From Agrobacterium tumefaciens_K (GTDB lineage Bacteria > Pseudomonadota > Alphaproteobacteria > Rhizobiales > Rhizobiaceae): 64,000 nt of DNA. The translations under genes and the position numbers were made by a program. The stretch lies in contig NZ_JAOEGC010000002.1 in NCBI RefSeq assembly GCF_031801495.1, forward strand, positions 2,294,001 to 2,358,000. The letters are read 5' to 3'. Within the stretch, counting starts at the first letter, position 1. Each line of letters starts with the position of its first letter. A model generated the notes under the pieces. It worked only from the letters and a program-made list of their open reading frames with translations. It made no database searches and had not been told where the DNA came from. Of this stretch, positions 45,918 through 53,853 are shown in pieces.

Positions 45918-46472
45918 ATGAACCCCCGAAATCAGACAAGCGATAAATTCAAGAAATCTGGAAAATGCACGTTTTTCGAAATATAAAAATCTGCCGAAAT
46001 CGTCAGCATGACGTTCAAAACGCGATGCCGGTTTAGACCGGACGGCGCCCGAACCTCGACGAAACATATATTTTTATTTATTCCGGCTCCACCGCACACA
46101 GGAAACGAGAGAAGTCGGCCTGAGGATAAACGAAATAAGATATTGATATGAATTCTTAAAATTCACACGCCACCAGAAAAAGGTCGCGCCACCCAAATTC
46201 CAATAAATATATAAAAGGCCTACTGCTAAGTGGGCATGCGATTAAAATCGCCACTGCCCAGATCATTATTAATTGCAAATATATTAAACATTAATCAGAA
46301 TTTTCAGTCAATTAATATTTACAATGAAAAGATGGAAACTTTACGAAACTTAAACAATACTTTTAATAAATGCAGGACCGTTGCCCATAAGCATCACCGG
46401 GCAGGTCTTCATTAACCGAACGTTTCCCCGGATCTGCTTTGATGGCCACTTGCCATTGCCGGGAAGTGAACC
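45918..46472. promoter_or_regulatory. AT-rich divergent regulatory region of algD and the plus-strand lyase
   Basis: This 555-bp region separates two divergent genes and is markedly more AT-rich than its surroundings, above all 46055-46380 with repeated ATATAT, ATTAAT and TTTTATTTA tracts. It holds a nested inverted repeat at 46231-46260. It must contain promoters for both directions. AT-rich regions ahead of exopolysaccharide genes in rhizobia are typical targets of Ros/MucR zinc-finger regulators, so such control is possible, but I cannot assign a defined site. I see no credible gene in it. Confidence 0.5.
46231..46260. promoter_or_regulatory. Nested inverted repeat (candidate operator)
   Basis: Outer arms TGGGCA/TGCCCA enclose inner arms GCGAT/ATCGC with a TAAA centre. 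It lies between algD and the plus-strand lyase gene, about 210 bp from the lyase start. It could be a regulator site or a hairpin. Confidence 0.35.
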
Positions 46473-47498
46473 TTGTTGCGTTTTGCGTTGATTGCCTGTT
46501 CTGCATCCTTTCTGTTCAGCCTGCCCATGCTGGGCAGCGGTACCGATTCAGGCTCGCAGCCTCTTCAAACCGACTTCGCGCATCCTCGCCCCCCGACAGT
46601 CCAGGTGAAGCTGGAGACTTCCGGCAACACGCCGGTCTTTCATCGCAGGAAAGACACCGGCATGGGCTGCGATCAGGCCATGCTTCAGATCGAAACGCCG
46701 CAGCGGAAACTTGCCACCGTTTCGAAATATCGTGCCCCGATGCCTGTCGCTTCCGGTAAACATGAAAAAACCTCCCATGCCGAGATTTTCAAGCCGATCT
46801 GGCGCTCCATCCTCGAGCTGGAAAACATCGAGACCCGGTTCGGAAGCGAATGCGCGATGCGCATCCTCCACCAATGGGCCAGTTCCAGCGCGATGGTCGA
46901 CGCCGCGACGCCCGATGCCAAACTGACGCGCGCCCGCATTCTTGCCGAGGTATCCGGGCTCATCGCCAGCTGGCATGTCACGGGCGATCTTACCGGACAG
47001 AAAGAGATTGCCGGATGGCTGAGCAAGCTTGCCAACGACACGATGCTCTTCTTCAACACCGAAGCTGGACCGAAAAGCGCCCGCAACAACCACCGCTACT
47101 GGGCGGCGCTGGCCCTCTCCAATGTCGGCAGCCTGACGCGGGACCAGGACAAGATCGAATGGGCGCGCCAGTCCTACCGGATCGGTGTCTGCCAGATTAC
47201 GCAGGATGGCACATTGCCTCTTGAAATGCAGCGGGGAACGCTTGCCCGCAACTACCATCTCTATGCGTTCCGCCCGCTGGCCGGCACATTTGCCGTCTTT
47301 CGGAAAATCGGCCAACCGCTCGATGATATTTGCCCTGGGTCGCTGGACCGTCTGGCAAAAACCGCATTGGACGGCCTTCATGACGCAACGCTGTTCGAAA
47401 CGGCAACTATGCAGCAGCAGACCAAGCCACCGCGCGAGGAAAGCTACCCCGCCCACCTGAGACTGGATGCTCTCGCACGTCAACTCTCCCAGGGATGA
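46473..47498 (+). CDS. AlgL-type polymannuronate/alginate lyase (second copy)
   Basis: The 341-residue periplasmic protein has a hydrophobic signal segment at about 3-20. The AlgL (PL5) pattern is clear: N-N-H-R-Y-W at 205-210 with the catalytic His207, then L-P-L-E-M-x-R-G (Arg254) and N-Y-H (Tyr261). It would cleave mannuronate-rich polymer by beta-elimination. The start must be TTG (46473 or 46476), because an in-frame TGA lies at 46467-46469. It is the only plus-strand gene of the locus, so it may be expressed separately from the algL in the main operon. N-terminal residues 25-100 are unlike AlgL and poorly conserved. Confidence 0.78.
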   Translation: MLRFALIACSASFLFSLPMLGSGTDSGSQPLQTDFAHPRPPTVQVKLETSGNTPVFHRRKDTGMGCDQAMLQIETPQRKLATVSKYRAPMPVASGKHEKTSHAEIFKPIWRSILELENIETRFGSECAMRILHQWASSSAMVDAATPDAKLTRARILAEVSGLIASWHVTGDLTGQKEIAGWLSKLANDTMLFFNTEAGPKSARNNHRYWAALALSNVGSLTRDQDKIEWARQSYRIGVCQITQDGTLPLEMQRGTLARNYHLYAFRPLAGTFAVFRKIGQPLDDICPGSLDRLAKTALDGLHDATLFETATMQQQTKPPREESYPAHLRLDALARQLSQG

Positions 47499-47519
47499 TG
47501 CGGGAAGCAACATCATCGC

Positions 47520-48824
47520 TTACCTCGCCATGCCATCAAGCGAGATGAGTGCGGATCGCGCCAACAGATATCCACCATCGGCCGATCTGGTCAGCCAGTA
47601 CTTCGCCTGCCCGATATCCTTCGTGACGCCGGTCGCCTGCGCATACATCAGGCCAAGCAGATATTGTGCTTCGCTGTCTCCCTGTGTCGCGGCCAGCTGC
47701 CGATAGGCGGCGGCCTTCTCAGGTGAAGGGCTCTTACCACGCCCCACGAAATAGGCATCGGAGACGGCACGGATGGCATCCAGATTGCCTTTGTCGGCAT
47801 AGGGCTCAAGGACCTGCAGGATGCCCTCATGCATGGTCGCTGGCACGCCCGACCGGCTGAGCGCCTTCACCAGAAAAGGAATGGCCTTGTCATCGCCCGC
47901 CTTTGCCGCGTCTGCAAACATTGCAACGCCCTTCTGGATGTCTTCAGGCTCGTTGCTGTTCCACAGATTGCGGGCGATCTTCCCTTGTTCGGAAATCGGG
48001 CCACTTTTCGGTGCCGCAGCAATGATCGCCTGGGCCTTTTCGCGAGCCACGGCACTGAAACGGCTATCCGAAAGTTTCGTCGCAGCCGAGAGGGCTCGTT
48101 GCGGCGCAAGATCGATCGCCGAGAGCAGGAGCTTTTCACTGCGCGCCGTCGCATCCGCATCGACGCTCTGCATCAGAACAGATGCCGTTTCGATATAGCG
48201 CCCCGCCCGCCGCTCCGGCTGCAGCCTGTCCAAGAGGGCGATTGCCGCATTCACGTCGCGGTCGACACCGCGCCCTTCCAGCAAGGCAAGCGACGTTTCC
48301 TCGATACCCCGGAGATTGCCGACGACCGCCGCCCACCTGTACCATTTGTAGGCCAGGGCGTCGTTCCGCGGAACGTCGACACCACGCTGCTGGATGCGCG
48401 CCCAGGCAATCACACAACTCGAAGAGCCGCGCATGGCTTCCTTCGCCAGAAGGTTCATGACTTTCCCGATATTCGCACCGAACGAATAGTCGTTGTTGAC
48501 AATACCCTTGGCCAAAAGACGCACCGCCTCCCGGTTCTTCGGCGCTGCGGATATCAGCAGGGAAAAACCCAGATCAGGATTGCGAAGATCCCGGCGTGGT
48601 TCATTCAGCGCGGCGCTGGCAATTTGCAGCTGTTTTGCAATCGGCTGTTTTCTGGCCTCCTGCAATGTGGGCAGTGGTGCGGCCACGTTCGAACCCTGCA
48701 GCTCGGACGTTACGACCTCGCGCGCCTTCGGCACAGGCACCTTCGTGTTCTTGCCTGCGGCCAGGGCCACACTCATCGTGATCGGCAAAACCATGATCAC
48801 GGAGCAAACGACAGAAGGTCTCAT
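47520..48824 (-). CDS. Periplasmic Sel1-repeat protein (434 aa), AlgK-like role possible
   Basis: A signal peptide ends near A-L-A-A (residue 23). The C-terminal half has Sel1-like helical repeats, for example A-A-Y-R-Q-L-A followed by G-D-S-E-A-Q-Y-L-L-G-L-M-Y-A and G-Q-A-K-Y-W-L-T-R-S-A. Sel1/TPR proteins such as AlgK scaffold periplasmic alginate complexes. This is the last gene of the alg8-led operon, 46 bp after the previous Sel1 gene, and AAAGGA precedes the ATG. There is no lipobox, unlike AlgK. The specific function is unknown. Confidence 0.7.
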   Translation of the reverse strand: MRPSVVCSVIMVLPITMSVALAAGKNTKVPVPKAREVVTSELQGSNVAAPLPTLQEARKQPIAKQLQIASAALNEPRRDLRNPDLGFSLLISAAPKNREAVRLLAKGIVNNDYSFGANIGKVMNLLAKEAMRGSSSCVIAWARIQQRGVDVPRNDALAYKWYRWAAVVGNLRGIEETSLALLEGRGVDRDVNAAIALLDRLQPERRAGRYIETASVLMQSVDADATARSEKLLLSAIDLAPQRALSAATKLSDSRFSAVAREKAQAIIAAAPKSGPISEQGKIARNLWNSNEPEDIQKGVAMFADAAKAGDDKAIPFLVKALSRSGVPATMHEGILQVLEPYADKGNLDAIRAVSDAYFVGRGKSPSPEKAAAYRQLAATQGDSEAQYLLGLMYAQATGVTKDIGQAKYWLTRSADGGYLLARSALISLDGMAR

Positions 48825-48870
48825 CGATCAATCCTTTCTCCACCATCCGGATATCGTGACGGCGGTTTTC

Positions 48871-51759
48871 TCATTGGGTAATGGTCGCGGCTTTCCCCAG
48901 CCAACGTGCCGCTTCCTGTTCATCCGGCGAGACGCCGTAACCGATCTGCAACGCAATGGCGTAAGGCTCGAAGGCCTGGCGATAACCGGAAACGGCCGCT
49001 CTCGCGAGCCACACCGTGCTGTCGGTCGCCGATTGCGGAAAACCGCTGGTGCCGGTTGCATAGGCATCGGCGACCATGACCATGGCAGCGCCGTCACCGG
49101 CTTCGGCGGCTTTCGTCATCCAGGTTCTGGCCCTTTCGGAATAGGACCCGTCCTGTTTAGCCACGGTGGAAAGAACCCTCGCCAAGGCCTGAATGGCATT
49201 GCCGGACCCCGCATTTGCAGCGTCTTCCAGCGCCGGCAGGGCTTCGGCAACGATGGACGGAGAAGACGACGCCCGCGGTGCCTCGTCGCCAACCAATTGC
49301 TCGACCAGCGTCTTCAACGCGCCGTCATCGCCGGCCCGAACCGCGGCGAGCAGCCATCGTGTCGCCTTGCCCGGATCGACATGAGGCGCCTGCAGATACA
49401 TGCGCCCCACCTCCCGCATCGCTTCGATCTTGCCCGCCTCGGCAGCCTTTACCATCGTCGTCAATGCGAGTTCTGGATTGGCAACACCGCGTTTTTCGTC
49501 ATTCAGCAGGTTTGCAAGCTGATAAAGCGTGCTTGCATCATCGGATCCGGACGTAACCGCCCGGTCTACCAGTTCACGCGTCTGCCCGGCATAATCTGCA
49601 TCCCTCGAAATGGCATCAGCCAGCGCGACCTCATCCTTGGCACTGCATAGCGGCTGTTTCAAAGCCAGATCAAACATCATGCGTCTGGATTTCTGGTCAC
49701 CTGCGCGGTCGGCCGTTTTCAGCATCGCCCGTATATCACCATCCTCGACGGCCTGCTCAAGCCAGCCATCCGCAGCCCTGCCACCACCGGTCCTTGCGTC
49801 CACGCCGAGATCGGAAAGCTGGATCATCGAAGCCGTGTGGCCAAGGCGCGCTGCCTCGACAAGAAGTTTCACGCCTTCGTCAGGCTGGGGCGCGAACCCT
49901 GCCGCACCTTTCAGATAAAGCTTCGCGAGGTCATAACGCACCGAGGTATCGCCACTCGACAAGCCATCCTTGAGAAGATCGACTGCCGCCTTCACATTGG
50001 CCCTGTCGGCATTTTCGGACGAAAGCTGAAGCCGCGCCAGCAATACGAGCGCCTGTCCGCGCTCCTGACCTGCAGCCAGTGCCTTTTCGTACCATTGGTC
50101 AGCTTCCCGCGTATCGACGCCGGTGCCGATGCCATCCCGATAGGCAAGAGACAGAAGCACCATCGCGCGCCGATCTCCCAGTGTCGCGGCCCGACGGATA
50201 TTGCGGAAATACATCATCTTTCCATCATCGCCGGACTGCTCCGCCAGCGCCTGCCTCGCAACCGCGATGAGGCTGGGACGGTTACCGGCAGCGGCGGCCC
50301 TCTCCTGCCAGCGACGTCCGATTTCCGCATTCCGTTCGACCCCGATACCGCAGGCATACGCATCGGATAGTGTCGCCATCGCTTCGCTGAGGCCGTTATT
50401 CGCGGCACGCCGCAGAATCGCGACCGGATTGACGCTTTTCGAAATATTATGCGTGCTATCGACCATCAACTCATACAGCTCGAGCGCGGCGGTATCCGAC
50501 CCCAAAGCGACGGCACGCATCAGATATTCGACAGCCTTTTCAGTGCTGCGCGCCGTACCCGTGCCGCTGGCATAGGCACTCCCCAATCGTTTCAGAATAT
50601 CTGTGTCGACCACAGGACTGCGAGCGGCCTGTTCGAGATAATCGACCATGGTCGGGTAATCGGGATTGCCGCCGAAATCTCCACGCGCTATCTGCGCCAG
50701 AAGCTCGAATGCCCGGGCATTTCCGCGTTCCGCTTCTTTTTTGAGCGTCTGCGTCGCCTTTGGAAGCGCATCTTTCAGATCGAGATTTGCAAGCAGAAGG
50801 CGGGCAAGCGAAATACGGCTCCCGGCATGTCCTTTTGCCGCGGATGTTTCGAGCAGTTCCACCGCCTTGTTGCGGTCCACCGGCACGCCATCACCGATCA
50901 TGTACCGCTGCGAAAGACGTTCCGCGGCAACGAAATTGCCAGTCCTTGCCGCTGCCATGAGCCATTTGGCCGCGAGCTGCGGATTATAAAGACCGAATTC
51001 CTCAGTGGCATAAATGCCGGAAAACAGATTGAGAACATCGCATTGGCCCGCACCGAGCGACTGGCTGAGCTTGTCGATTGCCTGATTGAAAAGAATCTGC
51101 GGTGTATTCTCGGATGGCGACAGGTCCGGATTGTTGCGATAGAGCCGGGCAAGCAGCAGGGCGGCATCGGCATCACCGTTCTGCGCACCCATCTTGAGAT
51201 ATTTTTCGCCCTTCAGCTTGTCCTGCGGCACCACCTCGCCCGTGGAATACAGCCATCCCAGAAACGTCGCGCCTTCCAGAAAACCACGCGCGATCGCTTC
51301 GTCCTGAAGCGCCAGACCACGGCTGAGGTTCGGGGAACCGGACGTCGCGTCGAACATCAGGCGACCCAAGGTATGCGCGGCACGACCCGCCAGCTCATAA
51401 TTGGCGTTTTTCAGATATTCGAGCATGCGGCGCGCAAGCACCTTGTCGCGCGGGGCGTTGCCGGTTCCACCGATATAAGCCTGTGCATCCAGAAGCATGT
51501 CATCGAGATTGCTCTGAACCGGTCCGCCGTCCCACTTGCTCCAATCCCGGGAGAGATCGCGCTGCTTCGTTCTGACCTTACAGATCGGCGCATAGTCGAA
51601 ATCGGGGCTTGGCATCAGCCCATCCTGCAACGGTAATGTCGTCTGCGCCTGCGCTGGTTGTCCGGCCAACACCAACGCGGAAAACAGCAGAAGCACGCCA
51701 AGCCGTGTTTTCCCCTGTCGTACGGACCTGAAAGTTGCTCCGATTTTGAACGTTGTCAT
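48871..51759 (-). CDS. Large periplasmic Sel1-repeat protein (962 aa)
   Basis: After a signal peptide (cleavage near Q-A-Q-A-Q, about residue 39) almost the whole protein is built of 36-residue Sel1-like repeats. Clear examples are G-F-L-E-G-A-T-F-L-G-W-L-Y and G-D-A-D-A-A-L-L-L-A-R-L-Y with following A-x-x-W-L-x-x-A-A. Such solenoids bind partner proteins; in alginate systems AlgK plays this part. It follows algF by 31 bp. The ATG at 51759 after GGGGCAGG gives a proper signal peptide; the frame extends 30 codons further without one. It is far longer than Pseudomonas AlgK (about 475 residues). Confidence 0.75.
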   Translation of the reverse strand: MTTFKIGATFRSVRQGKTRLGVLLLFSALVLAGQPAQAQTTLPLQDGLMPSPDFDYAPICKVRTKQRDLSRDWSKWDGGPVQSNLDDMLLDAQAYIGGTGNAPRDKVLARRMLEYLKNANYELAGRAAHTLGRLMFDATSGSPNLSRGLALQDEAIARGFLEGATFLGWLYSTGEVVPQDKLKGEKYLKMGAQNGDADAALLLARLYRNNPDLSPSENTPQILFNQAIDKLSQSLGAGQCDVLNLFSGIYATEEFGLYNPQLAAKWLMAAARTGNFVAAERLSQRYMIGDGVPVDRNKAVELLETSAAKGHAGSRISLARLLLANLDLKDALPKATQTLKKEAERGNARAFELLAQIARGDFGGNPDYPTMVDYLEQAARSPVVDTDILKRLGSAYASGTGTARSTEKAVEYLMRAVALGSDTAALELYELMVDSTHNISKSVNPVAILRRAANNGLSEAMATLSDAYACGIGVERNAEIGRRWQERAAAAGNRPSLIAVARQALAEQSGDDGKMMYFRNIRRAATLGDRRAMVLLSLAYRDGIGTGVDTREADQWYEKALAAGQERGQALVLLARLQLSSENADRANVKAAVDLLKDGLSSGDTSVRYDLAKLYLKGAAGFAPQPDEGVKLLVEAARLGHTASMIQLSDLGVDARTGGGRAADGWLEQAVEDGDIRAMLKTADRAGDQKSRRMMFDLALKQPLCSAKDEVALADAISRDADYAGQTRELVDRAVTSGSDDASTLYQLANLLNDEKRGVANPELALTTMVKAAEAGKIEAMREVGRMYLQAPHVDPGKATRWLLAAVRAGDDGALKTLVEQLVGDEAPRASSSPSIVAEALPALEDAANAGSGNAIQALARVLSTVAKQDGSYSERARTWMTKAAEAGDGAAMVMVADAYATGTSGFPQSATDSTVWLARAAVSGYRQAFEPYAIALQIGYGVSPDEQEAARWLGKAATITQ

Positions 51760-51790
51760 GCGCCTGCCCCTTCTCATCTTCCTGCCCCGC

Positions 51791-52462
51791 TCAGGCTTTC
51801 GCCGATACGGATGTGAGAACGACTTCATCCGGACCGTTGCCCAGAACAAAAATTGATGTCACCGAACGGCGCTTCAGGGTCGTTTTTTCAAAAGTTCTGA
51901 TGATCGTGCCGGCAATTTCCACGTTCAGATCGATTGCAACGGCGTTGACCTCCAGCGAAACACCACTCATCGGCGCAACCGCCTTGATGACGGGCGAACG
52001 TTTCGCAAGCGCCGTGAGCGAGACCGGTGCATCGCTCAGATTGTAAAGCGCCAGCGCACACTTGGCCGGATCGGCGGTAAATGCGTCGGCCACGACGACG
52101 GGTTCTTTTCCACCCGCATCGGCCAGAATGGTAAGATATTGCCCCTGACCGACCGGAAGCCGCGTGGATTGCCCCTTGACCAGCAGAGTGTAGTCTCCCG
52201 GAGCCCGGGCAACGTATTCGGATACTCCGTCTGCCGATACCTTGAAGGGCTTTTCACCGATGGTCGCCGTGGCGACAGCAGCGGGATCACTTGCCGCTAT
52301 GCGGATGAAGCTCCAGTCCTTCGGCACATCCGCGTCATAAATGCCGGCATCATCGCCCGCCGCAAGAACGGGCAGACCTGTCGCCATCACACTGCAAGCG
52401 GCGGCTGAAAGGTGAATGAAACGGCGACGGCCAACTCTGAAATCAATCTCGTCCGAAAACAT
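51791..52462 (-). CDS. algF: AlgF-like alginate O-acetylation protein
   Basis: The 223-residue protein matches AlgF in length and in layout: an export signal followed by two beta-rich halves with A-D-A-F-x-x-D-P-A-K-C-A-L-A-L-Y-N-L and a late G-T-I-I-R-T-F-E-K. AlgF is a periplasmic partner in the acetyl transfer chain AlgI-AlgJ-AlgF-AlgX. The signal carries a twin-arginine-like G-R-R-R-F-I-H-L, which suggests Tat export. The ATG at 52462 lies 5 bp past the algX stop. AlgI, the acetyl donor, is not in the window. Confidence 0.75.
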   Translation of the reverse strand: MFSDEIDFRVGRRRFIHLSAAACSVMATGLPVLAAGDDAGIYDADVPKDWSFIRIAASDPAAVATATIGEKPFKVSADGVSEYVARAPGDYTLLVKGQSTRLPVGQGQYLTILADAGGKEPVVVADAFTADPAKCALALYNLSDAPVSLTALAKRSPVIKAVAPMSGVSLEVNAVAIDLNVEIAGTIIRTFEKTTLKRRSVTSIFVLGNGPDEVVLTSVSAKA

Positions 52463-52467
52463 CTGCT

Positions 52468-53853
52468 TCAGCCCTGTTTTTTGATGAATTGGTCGGGGAC
52501 ATGGCAAAGACGGGTCGTAACCGTGATATCGCCGAAGTTTCCATTGACGGAGACGCCTGTGATCGGCGTCGGAAACTCGTCGTTCAGCTTCAGGTAAAAC
52601 GCGCCATCATCGACAAAGCGGGGAAAGCCGCCAAGTGTCAGTGTATCCTCACCGCCATCGCGATAGCGGACGGTGACGGTCATCTGGTTCAGACCGGCCT
52701 GCGATGCGGCAAACTCCAGATAGGCTTCGCCATATTGCTGCCCCTTGAGATCGTCAGCGCCAAGAAGGACCGTTTCGCCGTCAATTCTCTTCGGCTTCGA
52801 ACCGACGATGCTGTTGTTTTCGCAGGATCCATAAACGGCAGCCAGCAGCTGCCGCGATGCCTGAAACATGGTCTGGTCGACAGCATAATATGACGGGGCT
52901 TCCCAGACGATCAGCGGCGACGGCTTCTCATGAAAGTTTTTCGAATAGAGAAGCGTTGCAAGCGAAGAAATGAACTGCGCTCCGTTTTCGGCATAATTCG
53001 TGAAATCAAGGCCCGTTTCCTGAGCCAGAAAACCTGCAAAATTGAACTCAGGCGTTGCACTGAAAGAGGAGCCGACAAGGGCCGCAGGCGCCGAATTTTC
53101 CGCGACATTACCCAGAAGGTCGCCGGCATCGTCGGCGGATCGGCTCGTCTGCCAGACGGTCTCTTTTTCAGGCTCCACCGTGGTTCCACACAAAGCCTGA
53201 ATTTCATGGCCCATGGGCGCTATGTAATCCAGGCTGCCAACCGCTCTGGTTTCGAAATTATATGTCGACAGAGACGGATATTGCGGCAGCTTCTTTATCG
53301 CTTGGGCAGCAGCGGTCGCCACGAGATGCGCGCCTGACGACGTCCAGTGGTGATCGCGCGCGAAAAAGAAACTGTCCCGCGCCTGGTGCTCGTCAATCGC
53401 TTTCAGAACATCGACCGTCGTGATGCCGTTCTTCTGCAACTGCGCAACATGATGACGGAATTCCTGCTCCGCCGCGGAAGCATTGTATCGCGCCTGTATC
53501 TCGTCGCTGTCATCGAGTTTCGACTGCTGTACGATACCGCGCGGCGGCAGTGGCAGAAAGACAAGCTCGGTGCCTTTGACGCGCAGGGCATCCGAAATGG
53601 CACGCAGGGAAACCATCGTTTCCGACGTTCTGACGAAAAACTCCTCAAAGTCGGTATTGGTACGGAAGAAGACACCATCCCGCCCCTCGGCGAGATTGAA
53701 GGCCGTCTTCTTGTTGCCGATGTCGGGGCAGACCGTTCCCGCCAGGGCAGGTGCGGCGACAAGCGCAAGAAATGCCCCTGCCAAACCGGAAGTCATCCGG
53801 CTCAATCCGCCCGTGCTACGAAAATGAGAAACCTCAGGGGTCTTCGTTTTCAT
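52468..53853 (-). CDS. algX: AlgX-like alginate O-acetyltransferase
   Basis: The 461-residue periplasmic protein has a signal peptide ending near A-L-A (residue 38). An SGNH-hydrolase-like domain carries D167 and H169 in A-R-D-H-H-W-T and Ser263 in L-V-G-S-S-F-S. The C-terminal 120 residues are a beta-rich domain like the carbohydrate-binding module of AlgX. Length and domain order match Pseudomonas AlgX (about 474), not AlgJ, which lacks the C-terminal module. It is predicted to acetylate the nascent polymer at O2/O3. Its start overlaps the upstream Sel1 gene by 20 bp, with GGAG ahead. Confidence 0.85.
   Translation of the reverse strand: MKTKTPEVSHFRSTGGLSRMTSGLAGAFLALVAAPALAGTVCPDIGNKKTAFNLAEGRDGVFFRTNTDFEEFFVRTSETMVSLRAISDALRVKGTELVFLPLPPRGIVQQSKLDDSDEIQARYNASAAEQEFRHHVAQLQKNGITTVDVLKAIDEHQARDSFFFARDHHWTSSGAHLVATAAAQAIKKLPQYPSLSTYNFETRAVGSLDYIAPMGHEIQALCGTTVEPEKETVWQTSRSADDAGDLLGNVAENSAPAALVGSSFSATPEFNFAGFLAQETGLDFTNYAENGAQFISSLATLLYSKNFHEKPSPLIVWEAPSYYAVDQTMFQASRQLLAAVYGSCENNSIVGSKPKRIDGETVLLGADDLKGQQYGEAYLEFAASQAGLNQMTVTVRYRDGGEDTLTLGGFPRFVDDGAFYLKLNDEFPTPITGVSVNGNFGDITVTTRLCHVPDQFIKKQG

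Noticed and set aside
47494..47517. Hairpin GATGATG/CATCATC as terminator between the convergent lyase and Sel1 genes
   Set aside because: The stem is AT-rich, overlaps the coding ends and has no T run, so I do not call it a terminator.
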